Of a DNA stretch of 64,000 bases, positions 45,700 to 54,740 are shown one piece after another. The stretch spans positions 1 through 64,000 of the forward strand of contig CAZICK010000002.1 in the NCBI GenBank assembly GCA_964537505.1, in the 5' to 3' direction. Each line of letters opens with the position of its first letter. Position 1 is the first letter of the stretch. Origin of the DNA: DAINBT01 sp036732785. Lineage in GTDB: Bacteria; Planctomycetota; Phycisphaerae; Sedimentisphaerales; SM23-30. The notes below the pieces were generated by a model. That model worked only from the letters and a program-made list of their open reading frames with translations. It did not search any database and had not been told where the DNA came from. The position numbers and the translations under genes were made by a program.

Positions 45700-48600
45700 A
45701 TGTCTGGTTCAGCCGACAACATTATTTCGATAGAATACTCACCCGATTCGAATCGTAACTTGTTGCAATACTCGGTGTTACGTATTCGGGTAAAGGTTCG
45801 CCAGCGCCAATTGGGCCATAGCGGACCGTTTACGGTGGTTATACGGACGAACCTGAACCAGGCCGGTCGTATCCGCCGGCAGGTGATTGATCTGGTTGAG
45901 AAGGGCCAGAGCTCCTCGACGGATTATTATGATATACCAACCAGTTACGACGCCCAGCGGGACGAATATGGGGTGGATGTGCTGCTTGGAGAAGTGGGCT
46001 ACTTTGAGTTTAAGGTGCGCGTGGAGTCGGTTCAGCGGGATCGGCCGTGGGTGAAATGGGCCGACGGCGCCAACGTGGGCATTTCTGTAACTCCTTTAGA
46101 ATACGGACGTAACAATTCAATTTATTGTGCGTTTATTCGGCAGTATGGATCTGACAAGGATCAGGCCGACCTGCACAATGAGGCATTAGAGACGCGGATC
46201 ATCACTCTGGAGGCCGAAGGCGCCTATGTGCTGCCGCCTGGAGGCAATTTCGAGACGTTCAAGGACTGCCTGCCTTTTATAATAGAACAATTAGGCATGA
46301 AGATCATACATCTGCTGCCGATCAACCCAGTTCCGACCTCGTATGGGCGGATGGGAATGTACGGCAGTCCTTACGCGACCACGGATTATTTTGGGATCGA
46401 CCATACTTATGGGACGTTCAGCCAATATAAGACCATTGAGGATCAGTTTATCGATCTGACCTCGACCATCCACGGATTAGGGGCCAAGGTGTTTCTCGAT
46501 ATGGTGATCAACCATACCGGTTGGGCCAGCAGTATCCTTTTTGCGCATCGACAGTGGATCAAAGTAGGACATGACCGAAAGATTATTTCACCCGGAGCGT
46601 GGGGTGTTGTCTGGGGCGACCTGGTAGAGTTGGACTACAGTCATCTGGATTTGTGGAAGTATATGGCTGATATGTTTTTGACCTGGTGCGGGCGGGGCAT
46701 TGACGGATTTCGCCTGGATGCGGGCTATAAGGTGCCGTTAGGGGTGTGGCGATACATAATTTCCAGGGTTCGCCAGGAATTTCCGAACACTATGTTCCTA
46801 TTGGAGGGATTGGGTGGCCCATGGCAGACAACCGAAACACTCCTTACGGAAGGACAGTCAACCTGGGCATACTCCGAACTGTTTCAAAATTATTCGCGCC
46901 AGGAAATAGTGGACTATCTGGATTATGCTCAGCGGGTTTCCGGGGGCAAAGGAGTGATGGTACACTATGCGGAAACGCACGATAACGATCGACTGGCCAA
47001 AAAGGGCAGGATTTATACGCTGATGCGATTGCATCTTTGCGCTTTCACCTCGTTTTCGGGGGCGTGGGGCTTTACTAACGGGGTGGAATGGCTGGCTACC
47101 GAAAAGATCGACGTGCACCGTAATACAGCTCTCAACTGGGGCAGCGATAACAATCTGGTAAAAGAGATTACGAGAATTAATAAAATCTTGGCCGAAAACC
47201 CCGCTTTCTGGGAGCTGGACAATCTGGAGATATTTAATACGAACAATGACGAGGTCCTGGGCTTTGTCCGCAGCAATAAAGATCACAGTAATGTTATAGC
47301 CTGCATGATCAACCTGAACACGCAGGAAAGCAAAAAAGCCAAATGGCCCTGGTGGCAAAGCCGATTCAACGAGATGATAGAAACAGACAGCGTCGTGTGC
47401 AATCTACTCAACGACCAGATCGATGAATTGCCCCAGGATCGCATCAGCCAGAGTGTACTGGAACCTGGCGAATGTGTGGTTTATCGGTTAGAAAAAAAAG
47501 AACAGCCAATACGCCCGACGATACCGGCAATATTTGAGATCGACTGCGAAGCGATATCGTTGATATACCAAATATTACTGAGCCGATTCAAACCGTACGA
47601 ACTCGGCCGAATCGATCAGGAGAAGCTCTTACGCAAGGTGACCGATTACAGAAAGTTCATTGTGCTGGTCAATACGGTAAGTGTGGAATATCTGATTCAG
47701 CACGATCTCTCCGAGGCATTGGCGAGAATAGAAGACGATATGGTGGAGCGGTACTCGTCCGTATGGACGTTTCGGGAGAGCAGTAAGGAATTTATCATAT
47801 CGGGCGACAAGTGGCTCGTGGTGCACACGTTCGTTCCGTGTACGGCGTATCTGAAAACAGGGCAGGAGTCGCTTCGCGTCGAGTCAATTCCATGTCCGGA
47901 TGGGGTGGGGCATTTGGCGTTTTTCCCACCTCGGGGCGACAACCAAAGAGCCGTGTTGAGTTTCAACTGGAAAATTGAGCGAAACAAAAAAGTGATACGA
48001 CAGCTTCAGGAAGAGGAATATCCTGTTTTTTCGTTGCCTCCGGGCCGAGAGAAACCGCGAGAACGAAAAATTTATCCGATCAAACTGGACAAAGAGCATC
48101 TCCATGCGGATGGTGCTACGGTACTCTTGACCAATGGGATAGGCGGCCTTTCTCAATGTCCGGCGCGCCCCGGCGTAATCAACAGTAAATATGATGCCCT
48201 TTTCGCCGTGACGCCCGACAGCTCTCGGCCGGAGCATCGTCTCTCGCTTATCAAGACAACCAAAGAAACGATTCAGGTGGGGCAGAAATTTTTCGATCTG
48301 GATGAGAGCTTTCTCAACAGCTTTACTCGCTATCCGCAGCCGCTATGGGAGTTTATCTACGATGATGGAGAATACTATCTTATAATCGAGCGATCTGTGG
48401 TTATGCCTTATGGGGAAAATAAACTTTTCGTTCGCTATAGGATAAAGGATGCCAGTACCGCTGTCACCTTGACGAGCAAATGTTACATAGAATGCCGTCG
48501 TGTACACGATCAGATGAAAGCGGCCGAGAATAAAGAGTTACGGCTATGGATAGAGCGGTCATGCCGAACGACCTCTACATCGAACGGAGTGGTCTTTACG

Positions 48601-50229
48601 CCCTGGAAGGGAATGCGGCTGACGGTCACAGCCGAAAATGCGAACTTCATTGAACAGCCGCACTGGATATATGGCTTGGATTGTCCGCAGGATGCCCAGT
48701 GGGGGCTGCAAGATAAAAGTGATGTCTTTGCGCCAGGCATGTTTAATTTTGAACTGGTCAAAGGCGACAGCGCCATAATCGCGATAGACCTTGCCCTCCA
48801 GGATTCCGCCGATCCCAGGCAGGATGAACAGGATGAACGCGATGAACAGTCCACTCGCAAAGACCTGCTCCAGCGATCCATTCGGGCCGCTGAAACCTCA
48901 CAGAATAAACGCGTTAAAAACTTGCTTGCTCAACTGCCGGTAGAAAAAGCGCAAAAAGACCCCTTGGTGAAAATGCTCACTCATGCGATGGATCAGTTCC
49001 TGGTGCATCTCAATAATGAGTGGCAGATCATTGCGGGGTATCCGTGGCTGGGCGTGCGGGTGAGAGATTCGCTACACTGCGTCAACGGACTGATGGCAGT
49101 GGGAAGAGAAGATGTGGCACGCGATGTCATTATGCAGGCGGCACGCACCGAATCGGACGGACTGCTGGCCGACTGGCTGGGACCGGCAACGGACCGGCGG
49201 ACCAGCACCGAAGCTTCATTACGACTGTTCCTGGCCGGACAAAATTACGTTAAACATGTTTCCGCTGGCGATGATACGCCATTCTGGGACAAGGACCTCG
49301 GCACAAAACGCTCTTTACGTGAGATATTGGCAAGCATCTATGAAAGTTTCCGCCAAGGCAAAGGCAATGGGCCGATGATAGACCAAAGTAGCGGATTGCT
49401 TTTCAGCCCATCCGGGTTCAGTTGGATGAATACCAGCTATCCGTGTGCGACACCGAGGGGCGGATTCCCGATCGAGATACAGGCTCTGTGGTTTCAGGTG
49501 TTGGCCGTGCTGGCAGAGGTTTGTCCGGCTTATGCCACGGAATCGCAGCAACTGCATAAGCAAATCGCGGAGAAATTCATCTCATTGTACTGGAATGAAA
49601 AACGTGGGTATCTGGCCGATGTCCTGATAGCACAGAAACATACAGTTGCCGAGAAGGCATTGGCTGACACTTCACTGCGTTTTAACCAGTTGGAGGCCAT
49701 AAACGCCGGCCTGGTACCGCTGGACCAGGCACGTCAGGTCATCGATCTGATTACAAGGCGGTTGTTGGTCCCGGCGGCCGTGCGATCGCTGTCGGAGGAT
49801 CCGCTGGCAGTACCATTGAAGATTGTGGATGATCGAGGCATTCTGCTGGCCGATCCACGAATGCCGTATCAGGGTACGTGCAGCGGGAACGAGACCACTC
49901 GGCGGGTGGCATACCACAACGGTACGGCCTGGCTGAACGTATATCCGGGTTTTATCGAGGCAAGGGCATCTGTCTTCCGATTTACCGACTTGGCGGTAAG
50001 ACAGGCACTGGCGTTTTTCGAGCCGATCAAAACACATCTGATGGAAAATGGTATCGGCACTATTTCGGAGATGAAAGACGGCAATTATCCCCACCAGGCG
50101 AGGGGCTGCTACGGATACGCCCTGAGCGTAGCAGAGGCCCTGCGAGTTTACATGCTGCTGAAATATCAACAACGCCCGATGCAATTCGCAAAGAAAGAAT
50201 TTCCCGCTGCCGCACAAACTCAGAAATAG
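45700..50229 (+). CDS. Bifunctional glycogen-debranching-type enzyme (GH13 + GH133)
   Basis: Protein of 1509 residues without a signal peptide, so cytoplasmic. After an N-terminal beta domain (1-150) comes a GH13 barrel: DMVINHTG (region I), nucleophile Asp340 in GFRLDAG, acid Glu369 in FLLEGLGG, and Asp428 in ETHDNDR. A linker domain (about 560-790) leads to a GDE-N domain (ATVLLTNGIGGLSQ) and a C-terminal (alpha/alpha)6 amylo-1,6-glucosidase with TPRGGFPIEIQALWF and VAYHNGTAWLNVYPGFIE. This order, transferase then glucosidase, is that of eukaryotic glycogen debranching enzyme and of similar length. GGGAGG upstream supports the ATG at 45700. It likely acts in glycogen turnover with the GH57 and GT4 enzymes nearby. 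Confidence 0.88.
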   Translation: MSGSADNIISIEYSPDSNRNLLQYSVLRIRVKVRQRQLGHSGPFTVVIRTNLNQAGRIRRQVIDLVEKGQSSSTDYYDIPTSYDAQRDEYGVDVLLGEVGYFEFKVRVESVQRDRPWVKWADGANVGISVTPLEYGRNNSIYCAFIRQYGSDKDQADLHNEALETRIITLEAEGAYVLPPGGNFETFKDCLPFIIEQLGMKIIHLLPINPVPTSYGRMGMYGSPYATTDYFGIDHTYGTFSQYKTIEDQFIDLTSTIHGLGAKVFLDMVINHTGWASSILFAHRQWIKVGHDRKIISPGAWGVVWGDLVELDYSHLDLWKYMADMFLTWCGRGIDGFRLDAGYKVPLGVWRYIISRVRQEFPNTMFLLEGLGGPWQTTETLLTEGQSTWAYSELFQNYSRQEIVDYLDYAQRVSGGKGVMVHYAETHDNDRLAKKGRIYTLMRLHLCAFTSFSGAWGFTNGVEWLATEKIDVHRNTALNWGSDNNLVKEITRINKILAENPAFWELDNLEIFNTNNDEVLGFVRSNKDHSNVIACMINLNTQESKKAKWPWWQSRFNEMIETDSVVCNLLNDQIDELPQDRISQSVLEPGECVVYRLEKKEQPIRPTIPAIFEIDCEAISLIYQILLSRFKPYELGRIDQEKLLRKVTDYRKFIVLVNTVSVEYLIQHDLSEALARIEDDMVERYSSVWTFRESSKEFIISGDKWLVVHTFVPCTAYLKTGQESLRVESIPCPDGVGHLAFFPPRGDNQRAVLSFNWKIERNKKVIRQLQEEEYPVFSLPPGREKPRERKIYPIKLDKEHLHADGATVLLTNGIGGLSQCPARPGVINSKYDALFAVTPDSSRPEHRLSLIKTTKETIQVGQKFFDLDESFLNSFTRYPQPLWEFIYDDGEYYLIIERSVVMPYGENKLFVRYRIKDASTAVTLTSKCYIECRRVHDQMKAAENKELRLWIERSCRTTSTSNGVVFTPWKGMRLTVTAENANFIEQPHWIYGLDCPQDAQWGLQDKSDVFAPGMFNFELVKGDSAIIAIDLALQDSADPRQDEQDERDEQSTRKDLLQRSIRAAETSQNKRVKNLLAQLPVEKAQKDPLVKMLTHAMDQFLVHLNNEWQIIAGYPWLGVRVRDSLHCVNGLMAVGREDVARDVIMQAARTESDGLLADWLGPATDRRTSTEASLRLFLAGQNYVKHVSAGDDTPFWDKDLGTKRSLREILASIYESFRQGKGNGPMIDQSSGLLFSPSGFSWMNTSYPCATPRGGFPIEIQALWFQVLAVLAEVCPAYATESQQLHKQIAEKFISLYWNEKRGYLADVLIAQKHTVAEKALADTSLRFNQLEAINAGLVPLDQARQVIDLITRRLLVPAAVRSLSEDPLAVPLKIVDDRGILLADPRMPYQGTCSGNETTRRVAYHNGTAWLNVYPGFIEARASVFRFTDLAVRQALAFFEPIKTHLMENGIGTISEMKDGNYPHQARGCYGYALSVAEALRVYMLLKYQQRPMQFAKKEFPAAAQTQK

Positions 50230-50290
50230 AACAGATGTTCCACTCCTAGCCCAAGTTACGCTACTAAAAATATGCCATTCTTATAGTGTT

Positions 50291-50355
50291 AACTTTGTGT
50301 ATAGACAATACACAAGAAAAAGTGCGACATGTAGAGCCGCGTAAGCGAAATTGCA
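50291..50355 (-). repeat. Dispersed 65-bp element, copy 2
   Basis: The minus strand matches 22123-22187 at about 58 of 65 positions. It lies between the debranching-enzyme stop and the PEGA lipoprotein stop, in non-coding DNA, and includes the same GTGC(A/G)A...TCGCAC stem with one mismatch. Confidence 0.82.
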
Positions 50356-50373
50356 CTTTGTGAGAAGTGCGGG

Positions 50374-50775
50374 CTAATCGGTCGTGAGGGCTTCGTCGCG
50401 CAGAGCCTGTGCCCGCTCGATGAGAGCGTCGGTATCCGTTGGGCTTGTGGGGGTCAACTGATAATGCCAATGGTGGCGGTCCACCAGCCGAAATGGCAGT
50501 AAGGTTTCAGAAAAAAAATCAAGGATCGGCCATTGATATAACGGCACCAGGGTTTTGCGGGATGTTTTGATGGTTTGAAATCCTTGTTTTCGCACGGCTA
50601 ATTCGTATCGGCCGTACCATGTGAAAGGTACCGTTACCGGGGTGACGCCTACTTCCTGGTCGTTGAGCCAAACAAGAGCGCCGGGCGGATCGGTTGATAC
50701 CTTGATCAGCCGTTCGACACAGCCGGTCAGGGTCCAGCAGATCAAGAGCAAAGCAGTGAGTAATCCGTATTTCAT
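50374..50775 (-). CDS. PEGA-domain lipoprotein
   Basis: Lipoprotein of 133 residues. The signal MKYGLLTALLLICWTLTGC ends in a lipobox with Cys19. It is followed by one PEGA domain (about 24-70): VSTDPPGALVWLNDQEVGVT and PFTWYGRYELAVRKQGFQ. PEGA repeats bind surface or cell-wall components in several phyla and are frequent as short lipoproteins in planctomycetes. The remaining tail is hydrophilic with a possible helix (DALIERAQALRDEAL). The start overlaps the stop of the small membrane protein upstream (ATGA), so the two are translationally coupled and probably work together. Confidence 0.88.
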   Translation of the reverse strand: MKYGLLTALLLICWTLTGCVERLIKVSTDPPGALVWLNDQEVGVTPVTVPFTWYGRYELAVRKQGFQTIKTSRKTLVPLYQWPILDFFSETLLPFRLVDRHHWHYQLTPTSPTDTDALIERAQALRDEALTTD

Positions 50776-50939
50776 ACCTCGTCCGGCATCTGCTCAGAGG
50801 TTTCTTTTTTCTCAGCGGTCAGCGCCCGGTAGAGACACCAGATCAAACCGCCGACGATGATAAGGAGCATCCCAGCTAAAATCAAATAAGCTTCGGTGGA
50901 CAGCACCCCGTCGTAATCTATTTTTGCAAGTATTTGCAT
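50772..50939 (-). CDS. Small membrane protein coupled to the PEGA lipoprotein (55 aa)
   Basis: A 55-codon frame begins MQILAKIDYDGVLSTEAY, has one membrane helix LILAGMLLIIVGGLIWCLY and ends with a charged tail RALTAEKKETSEQMPDEV. Its TGA overlaps the ATG of the PEGA lipoprotein gene, which is the main evidence that it is real. The topology is one transmembrane span with the acidic/basic tail in the cytoplasm. The ribosome-binding site is weak. No family is recognised. Confidence 0.68.
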   Translation of the reverse strand: MQILAKIDYDGVLSTEAYLILAGMLLIIVGGLIWCLYRALTAEKKETSEQMPDEV

Positions 50940-51190
50940 GACAAGACCTTAGAAGGATATCAGCGTTAATGAAATTCCTACAGCATCTCCAAAACTTTTA
51001 TGTTGGTCGCTGGTTTCACGATCGCTTAGCATAGAAATATTAAATTTACTTGTCAACCAGGAAAATCCCGCTAGAATGACAGGGCTTGGGGATTTCAGAG
51101 ATGGGGTCCGATCTGCGTGGGGCATAGGATCCTTCGCGGCATTGTTATTGTTGAGCTTGGAAACAGGATAAGATTTTGGAGGTGCAGAAC

Positions 51191-52228
51191 GTGTCAGAAT
51201 TAATTATCGATGAAAACTATGAGTCGAAGTTGTCAGTGCGAGAAACCGAAAAGGCAATCAAATTCATTAAAGACTGTTTTCAGAATAATCTTGCCAAAGA
51301 ACTGAATCTCCAAAGAGTGACGGCGCCACTATTCGTAGCCGGCGGTACGGGCGTAAATGACGATCTCAACGGTGTTGAGGCAAAGGCGTCGTTCACCGTA
51401 AAGGTTACGGGAACGGTTGGAGAATGTCTTTTTTCGCTGGCCAAGTGGAAAAGAATGGTGCTGGCTGACTATGGCTTTAATCATGGTGAAGGATTATATA
51501 CGGATATGAATGCGATTCGTCCTGATGAGGAGTCGCTCGATAATCTTCATTCGGTATATGTGGACCAGTGGGACTGGGAAAAGGCCATAACCAAAGAACA
51601 GAGGAATCTGGATTTCCTGAAGGAAACCGTCAGAAAAATATACAATGTGATGAGAAGCACGGAAAAGGCAGTCTATGGCCAATATCCGTATCTGCAACCC
51701 GTTCTGCCGGAGGATATAACATTTGTTCATACGGAAGATTTGGTGGAGATGTATCCGAAACTAGACCCCAAGCAAAGGGAAGATAAGGTTACGGAGAAAT
51801 ATGGCGCGGTCTTTCTGATAGGCATTGGCGGACAGTTGCCCGACGGCCGATGGCACGAAGGCCGGGCGCCGGATTATGACGACTGGACGACCGACACCGG
51901 CAACGGCAGGAAGGGACTCAACGGGGATATTTTATTGTGGTATCCGCTGTTAAATAAAACCTTCGAGATCAGCTCCATGGGAATCAGGGTGGATAAGGAG
52001 GCAATGCTGCGACAGTTAAAGATAAGAGGCTTTGAAGACAGGAAACAGCGGGAATGGCATAAGAGACTGCTAAACGACGAATTTCCCGAGTGCGTGGGCG
52101 GCGGTATCGGTCAATCGAGGTTGTGTATGTTCTTTCTGCGGAAGATGCATATCGGCGAGGTGCACGCCAGCATTTGGCCGGATGAAACAATAAAAAAATG
52201 CAGGGAAGCCGGGGTCAGGCTGTTATAA
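51191..52228 (+). CDS. asnA: Aspartate-ammonia ligase (asparagine synthetase A)
   Basis: Makes asparagine from aspartate, ammonia and ATP; 345 residues, a class-II aminoacyl-tRNA-synthetase-like fold. Family hallmarks are LNLQRVTAPLFV, DDLNGVEAKASF, LAKWKRMVLADYGF, GLYTDMNAIRPDEE, SVYVDQWDWE, the RAPDYDDW loop and the C-terminal GGGIGQSRLCMFFLRKMHIG. The length fits E. coli AsnA (330). The longest frame begins with TTG, but GGAGGTG six bases before the GTG at 51191 makes that the better start. It uses ammonia rather than glutamine, in contrast to AsnB. It precedes the oxidoreductase at 52294 by 65 bp. Confidence 0.95.
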   Translation: MSELIIDENYESKLSVRETEKAIKFIKDCFQNNLAKELNLQRVTAPLFVAGGTGVNDDLNGVEAKASFTVKVTGTVGECLFSLAKWKRMVLADYGFNHGEGLYTDMNAIRPDEESLDNLHSVYVDQWDWEKAITKEQRNLDFLKETVRKIYNVMRSTEKAVYGQYPYLQPVLPEDITFVHTEDLVEMYPKLDPKQREDKVTEKYGAVFLIGIGGQLPDGRWHEGRAPDYDDWTTDTGNGRKGLNGDILLWYPLLNKTFEISSMGIRVDKEAMLRQLKIRGFEDRKQREWHKRLLNDEFPECVGGGIGQSRLCMFFLRKMHIGEVHASIWPDETIKKCREAGVRLL

Positions 52229-52293
52229 CTTAGGGAACCTCTAAAACTACAAACGGCTGCAATTCCCGCCAGCGTCAATTTTATGTAAAAAAA

Positions 52294-53808
52294 ATGGTTA
52301 AACTGACTATCGACAATCGGCAGGTGGAAGTGGCTCAGGGAGCGACGGTCCTTGAGGCGGCCTGGAAACTGGGGATTGATATCCCGGTGCTGTGCTTTCG
52401 GCAGGGGTGTGAAGCATCTACATCGTGTATGGTGTGCGTGGTGAAGATAAACGGTCAGGACCGGCTTGTGCCGTCGTGCGCTACTGTGGCGGTGGACGGT
52501 ATGCAGATAGAAAGTGAGTCGGTGGAAGTCCGGCAGGCAAGAAAGGCGGCGCTGGAACTACTGCTGAGTGATCATCTGGGAGACTGCATAGGACCCTGCC
52601 AAAGTACGTGCCCGGCGGGAATGAATATTCCGCTGATGATCCGTCAGATCGCGGCAGGAGATATGCACGGGGCTATCGCAACGGTCAAAGAGGATATCGC
52701 GATGCCGGCGGTACTGGGGCGGATTTGTCCGGCGCCGTGCGAGAAAGGATGCCGAAGGGCAGGTTACGATAGTGCGGTGGCAATCTGTGTGCTGAAACGA
52801 TATGTGGCGGATGTCGATCTGGCGAGTGAACGGTCGTATCTGCCCGTGCGGGAGCCGGCTAAGAATAAAAAAGTCGCAATCGTCGGAGCGGGACCGGCAG
52901 GGTTGGCCGGTGCGTTTTATCTGCTGAGGAAAGGGTATGCGTGCACGATCTTCGACGAACATGAGAAAGCGGGCGGTATGCTCCGATATGGGGTCAGTGA
53001 AGATAAACTGCCACGAGATGTGCTCGATGCCGAGATCGCGTTGATTGAAAAACTCGGTGCTGAATTTTGCCTGGCGAGGAAGATTCCAACGGACGCATCG
53101 GCTGCGGGTCTGCAAAATGATTTCGACGCGGTTCTGATCGCGACCGGCGAGGGGAAAAGCTATCAGGGTTCGGGACCGGGGGTATTTGCCGCGGGGGATG
53201 TGGCCCGCATGCGAAAATTGGCGGTGTGGGCGGTGGCTGATGGTAAAGCGGCTGCTGATTCCATAGAACAATATCTGTCGGGTCTTGAGGTGACAGGCAG
53301 GCATAGGCCGTTTAATGTTCATATAGGCCGATTGCAGAAAGATGAGATGGCTGAATTTATGGCCGGCGCCAGCCGGGCGGAGCGAGTTGAACTGCCGGGC
53401 GATTCAAAAGAGGGACTGACCGACGAGCAGGCACGGAAGGAAGCAGGACGGTGTCTGCACTGCGATTGCCGCAAATTAGACGAATGCAAGCTGAGACGCT
53501 ACAGCGATATTTACGGTGCCAAACCGAGTAGGTATAAAGGTCAGCGGCGGCGTTTCGAACAACAACTGCAGCATCCGGAGGTGATCTACGAACCCGGTAA
53601 GTGCATCAATTGCGGTTTGTGCGTTATTCTCGCGGCCAAAGCGTCGGAAGAACTGGGGCTGACATTTATCGGGCGAGGTTTCAACGTGCGAATCGCGGTG
53701 CCGTTTGGCGAGAGTCTCGAAAAAGGACTCAAAAAAGCCGCTGTGGAGTGTGTAAACGCCTGTCCCACCGGGGCGATTGCATTTAAGGATAGCCTATCAA
53801 AGATGTGA
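52294..53808 (+). CDS. FAD/Fe-S oxidoreductase, GltD/NuoG-like, lacking the NAD(P)H domain
   Basis: Protein of 504 residues. It has a 2Fe-2S ferredoxin domain with CFRQGCEASTSCMVC (about 34-48), then the GltD-type helical domain with CIGPCQSTCPAG and CPAPCEKGCRR, then an FAD-binding fold (VAIVGAGPAGLAGAFYLL, FDEHEKAGGMLRYGV). In glutamate-synthase small subunits the FAD half is interrupted by an NAD(P)H domain of about 150-200 residues. Here FDAVLIATGEGKSYQGSGPG runs directly into VFAAGDV, so that domain is missing. The C-terminus has CINCGLC and CVNACPTGA for a 4Fe-4S cluster. It may exchange electrons only with protein partners, or depend on a separate NAD(P)H subunit. It is not a frameshift, as the frame is continuous. 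Confidence 0.83.
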   Translation: MVKLTIDNRQVEVAQGATVLEAAWKLGIDIPVLCFRQGCEASTSCMVCVVKINGQDRLVPSCATVAVDGMQIESESVEVRQARKAALELLLSDHLGDCIGPCQSTCPAGMNIPLMIRQIAAGDMHGAIATVKEDIAMPAVLGRICPAPCEKGCRRAGYDSAVAICVLKRYVADVDLASERSYLPVREPAKNKKVAIVGAGPAGLAGAFYLLRKGYACTIFDEHEKAGGMLRYGVSEDKLPRDVLDAEIALIEKLGAEFCLARKIPTDASAAGLQNDFDAVLIATGEGKSYQGSGPGVFAAGDVARMRKLAVWAVADGKAAADSIEQYLSGLEVTGRHRPFNVHIGRLQKDEMAEFMAGASRAERVELPGDSKEGLTDEQARKEAGRCLHCDCRKLDECKLRRYSDIYGAKPSRYKGQRRRFEQQLQHPEVIYEPGKCINCGLCVILAAKASEELGLTFIGRGFNVRIAVPFGESLEKGLKKAAVECVNACPTGAIAFKDSLSKM

Positions 53809-54238
53809 AGTTGACTAACTGTCCAAGATGCGAAACTTGCTGCCGCCAGGAAAGCTCGCAAAGCCAAAAGACATGCGTCGTAAGAAAAAGAAACTCGACA
53901 ATAATTTGTCAATAATTGTACACCCGACAAGAATAGTATCGTCTGGCCAAACGGAAGTAGGCTCTGCCCAGGTACAACCTGCCAGGAACAATCAGCCGGG
54001 ATGGCGGAATACCGTCCGGGTGGGCTTTAGTGTCCACCCACTTCCTTCAAAATGTATTCTTGATTCCCTTATGCCTAAAAAAACCTTGATTTGCCAAAGG
54101 CAAATCAGATAAAAATAGGTGTAAACAATTAAATGCGTTTGTCCAATTCACGCTCAACCAGTACATCCTTCCCTACTGGTTTTTCATCCATTGCGGCGAT
54201 AGCCGCACTGTTCCACTCTCTACTTTCTCCTGCTCTAG
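53809..54238. other. Intergenic region without recognised genes
   Basis: Short frames here have no start signals or family features. A small doubled phrase, ccgtccgggtgggcttta followed by gtgtccaccca, could form a hairpin. Nothing else stands out. Confidence 0.4.
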
Positions 54239-54270
54239 TTGGCTGGCAGGGTTTGAACCCTGCCAGCCAA
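54239..54270. repeat. 15-bp perfect inverted repeat next to tRNA-Pro
   Basis: Arms 54239-54253 and 54256-54270 are exact reverse complements around TG. It starts one base after the 3' end of tRNA-Pro. It would form a strong hairpin in the tRNA precursor and may end transcription or guide processing, though no T-run follows. Confidence 0.75.
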
Positions 54271-54271
54271 C

Positions 54272-54346
54272 TCGGGGCGACAGGACTTGAACCTGCGACC
54301 TCGTGACCCCCAGTCACGCGCGCTAGCCAAACTGCGCCACGCCCCG
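54272..54346 (-). tRNA. tRNA-Pro (anticodon GGG)
   Basis: Minus-strand cloverleaf: acceptor CGGGGCG pairs with CGCCCCG, D-arm GGCGCAGTTTGGCTAGCGC, anticodon stem CGTGA/TCACG around CTGGGGG, T-arm GCAGGTTCAAGTCCTGT. The discriminator is A and the CCA is not encoded. Anticodon GGG reads proline CCC/CCU. Confidence 0.95.
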
Positions 54347-54450
54347 TACAGTTGAAATCTTCACAAGTCAGTCATCGTAATCGGCGGTCGGCCACGGTTT
54401 TTCCGCAGCCGACAGTCAACTATCTTTCTGCTCACGAGAACTCAGCACAC

Positions 54451-54524
54451 AGGCGGCAGTGGGATTCGAACCCACGAATAACGAATTTGCAATCCGTCGC
54501 CTTAAACCACTTGGCCATGCCGCC
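54451..54524 (-). tRNA. tRNA-Cys (anticodon GCA)
   Basis: Minus-strand cloverleaf: acceptor GGCGGCA with TGCCGCC, D-arm GGCCAAGTGGTTTAAGGC, anticodon stem ACGGA/TTCGT around TTGCAAA, T-arm GTGGGTTCGAATCCCAC. The anticodon is GCA. It lies about 105 bp upstream of tRNA-Pro on the same strand. Confidence 0.95.
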
Positions 54525-54664
54525 CTAATATATCACCTTTAACCAGCTTACGCTGGACCTCCTTGTGTCAAGACGATGGTATCGTGCTACTTAGTTTATA
54601 TCTGCTTTTGAAGGCAATGTCAATATCCCTATTACTGAATTATGCTGTCCATTTGTAAAGGACT

Positions 54665-54694
54665 AAAAAAAGGCTGCGCCCGCAAGGCACAGCC
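54665..54694 (-). terminator. Rho-independent terminator after the GH57 gene
   Basis: Arms 54672-54680 and 54686-54694 form a 9-bp stem with a 5-nt loop; the one weak pair is G-T on the minus strand. Seven Ts follow on the minus strand. It lies about 47 bp after the GH57 stop codon. Confidence 0.8.
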
Positions 54695-54740
54695 CTGAAT
54701 TTTCCGTTTTATCGTAAGAAATAGCTGTTCAGACTCTATT

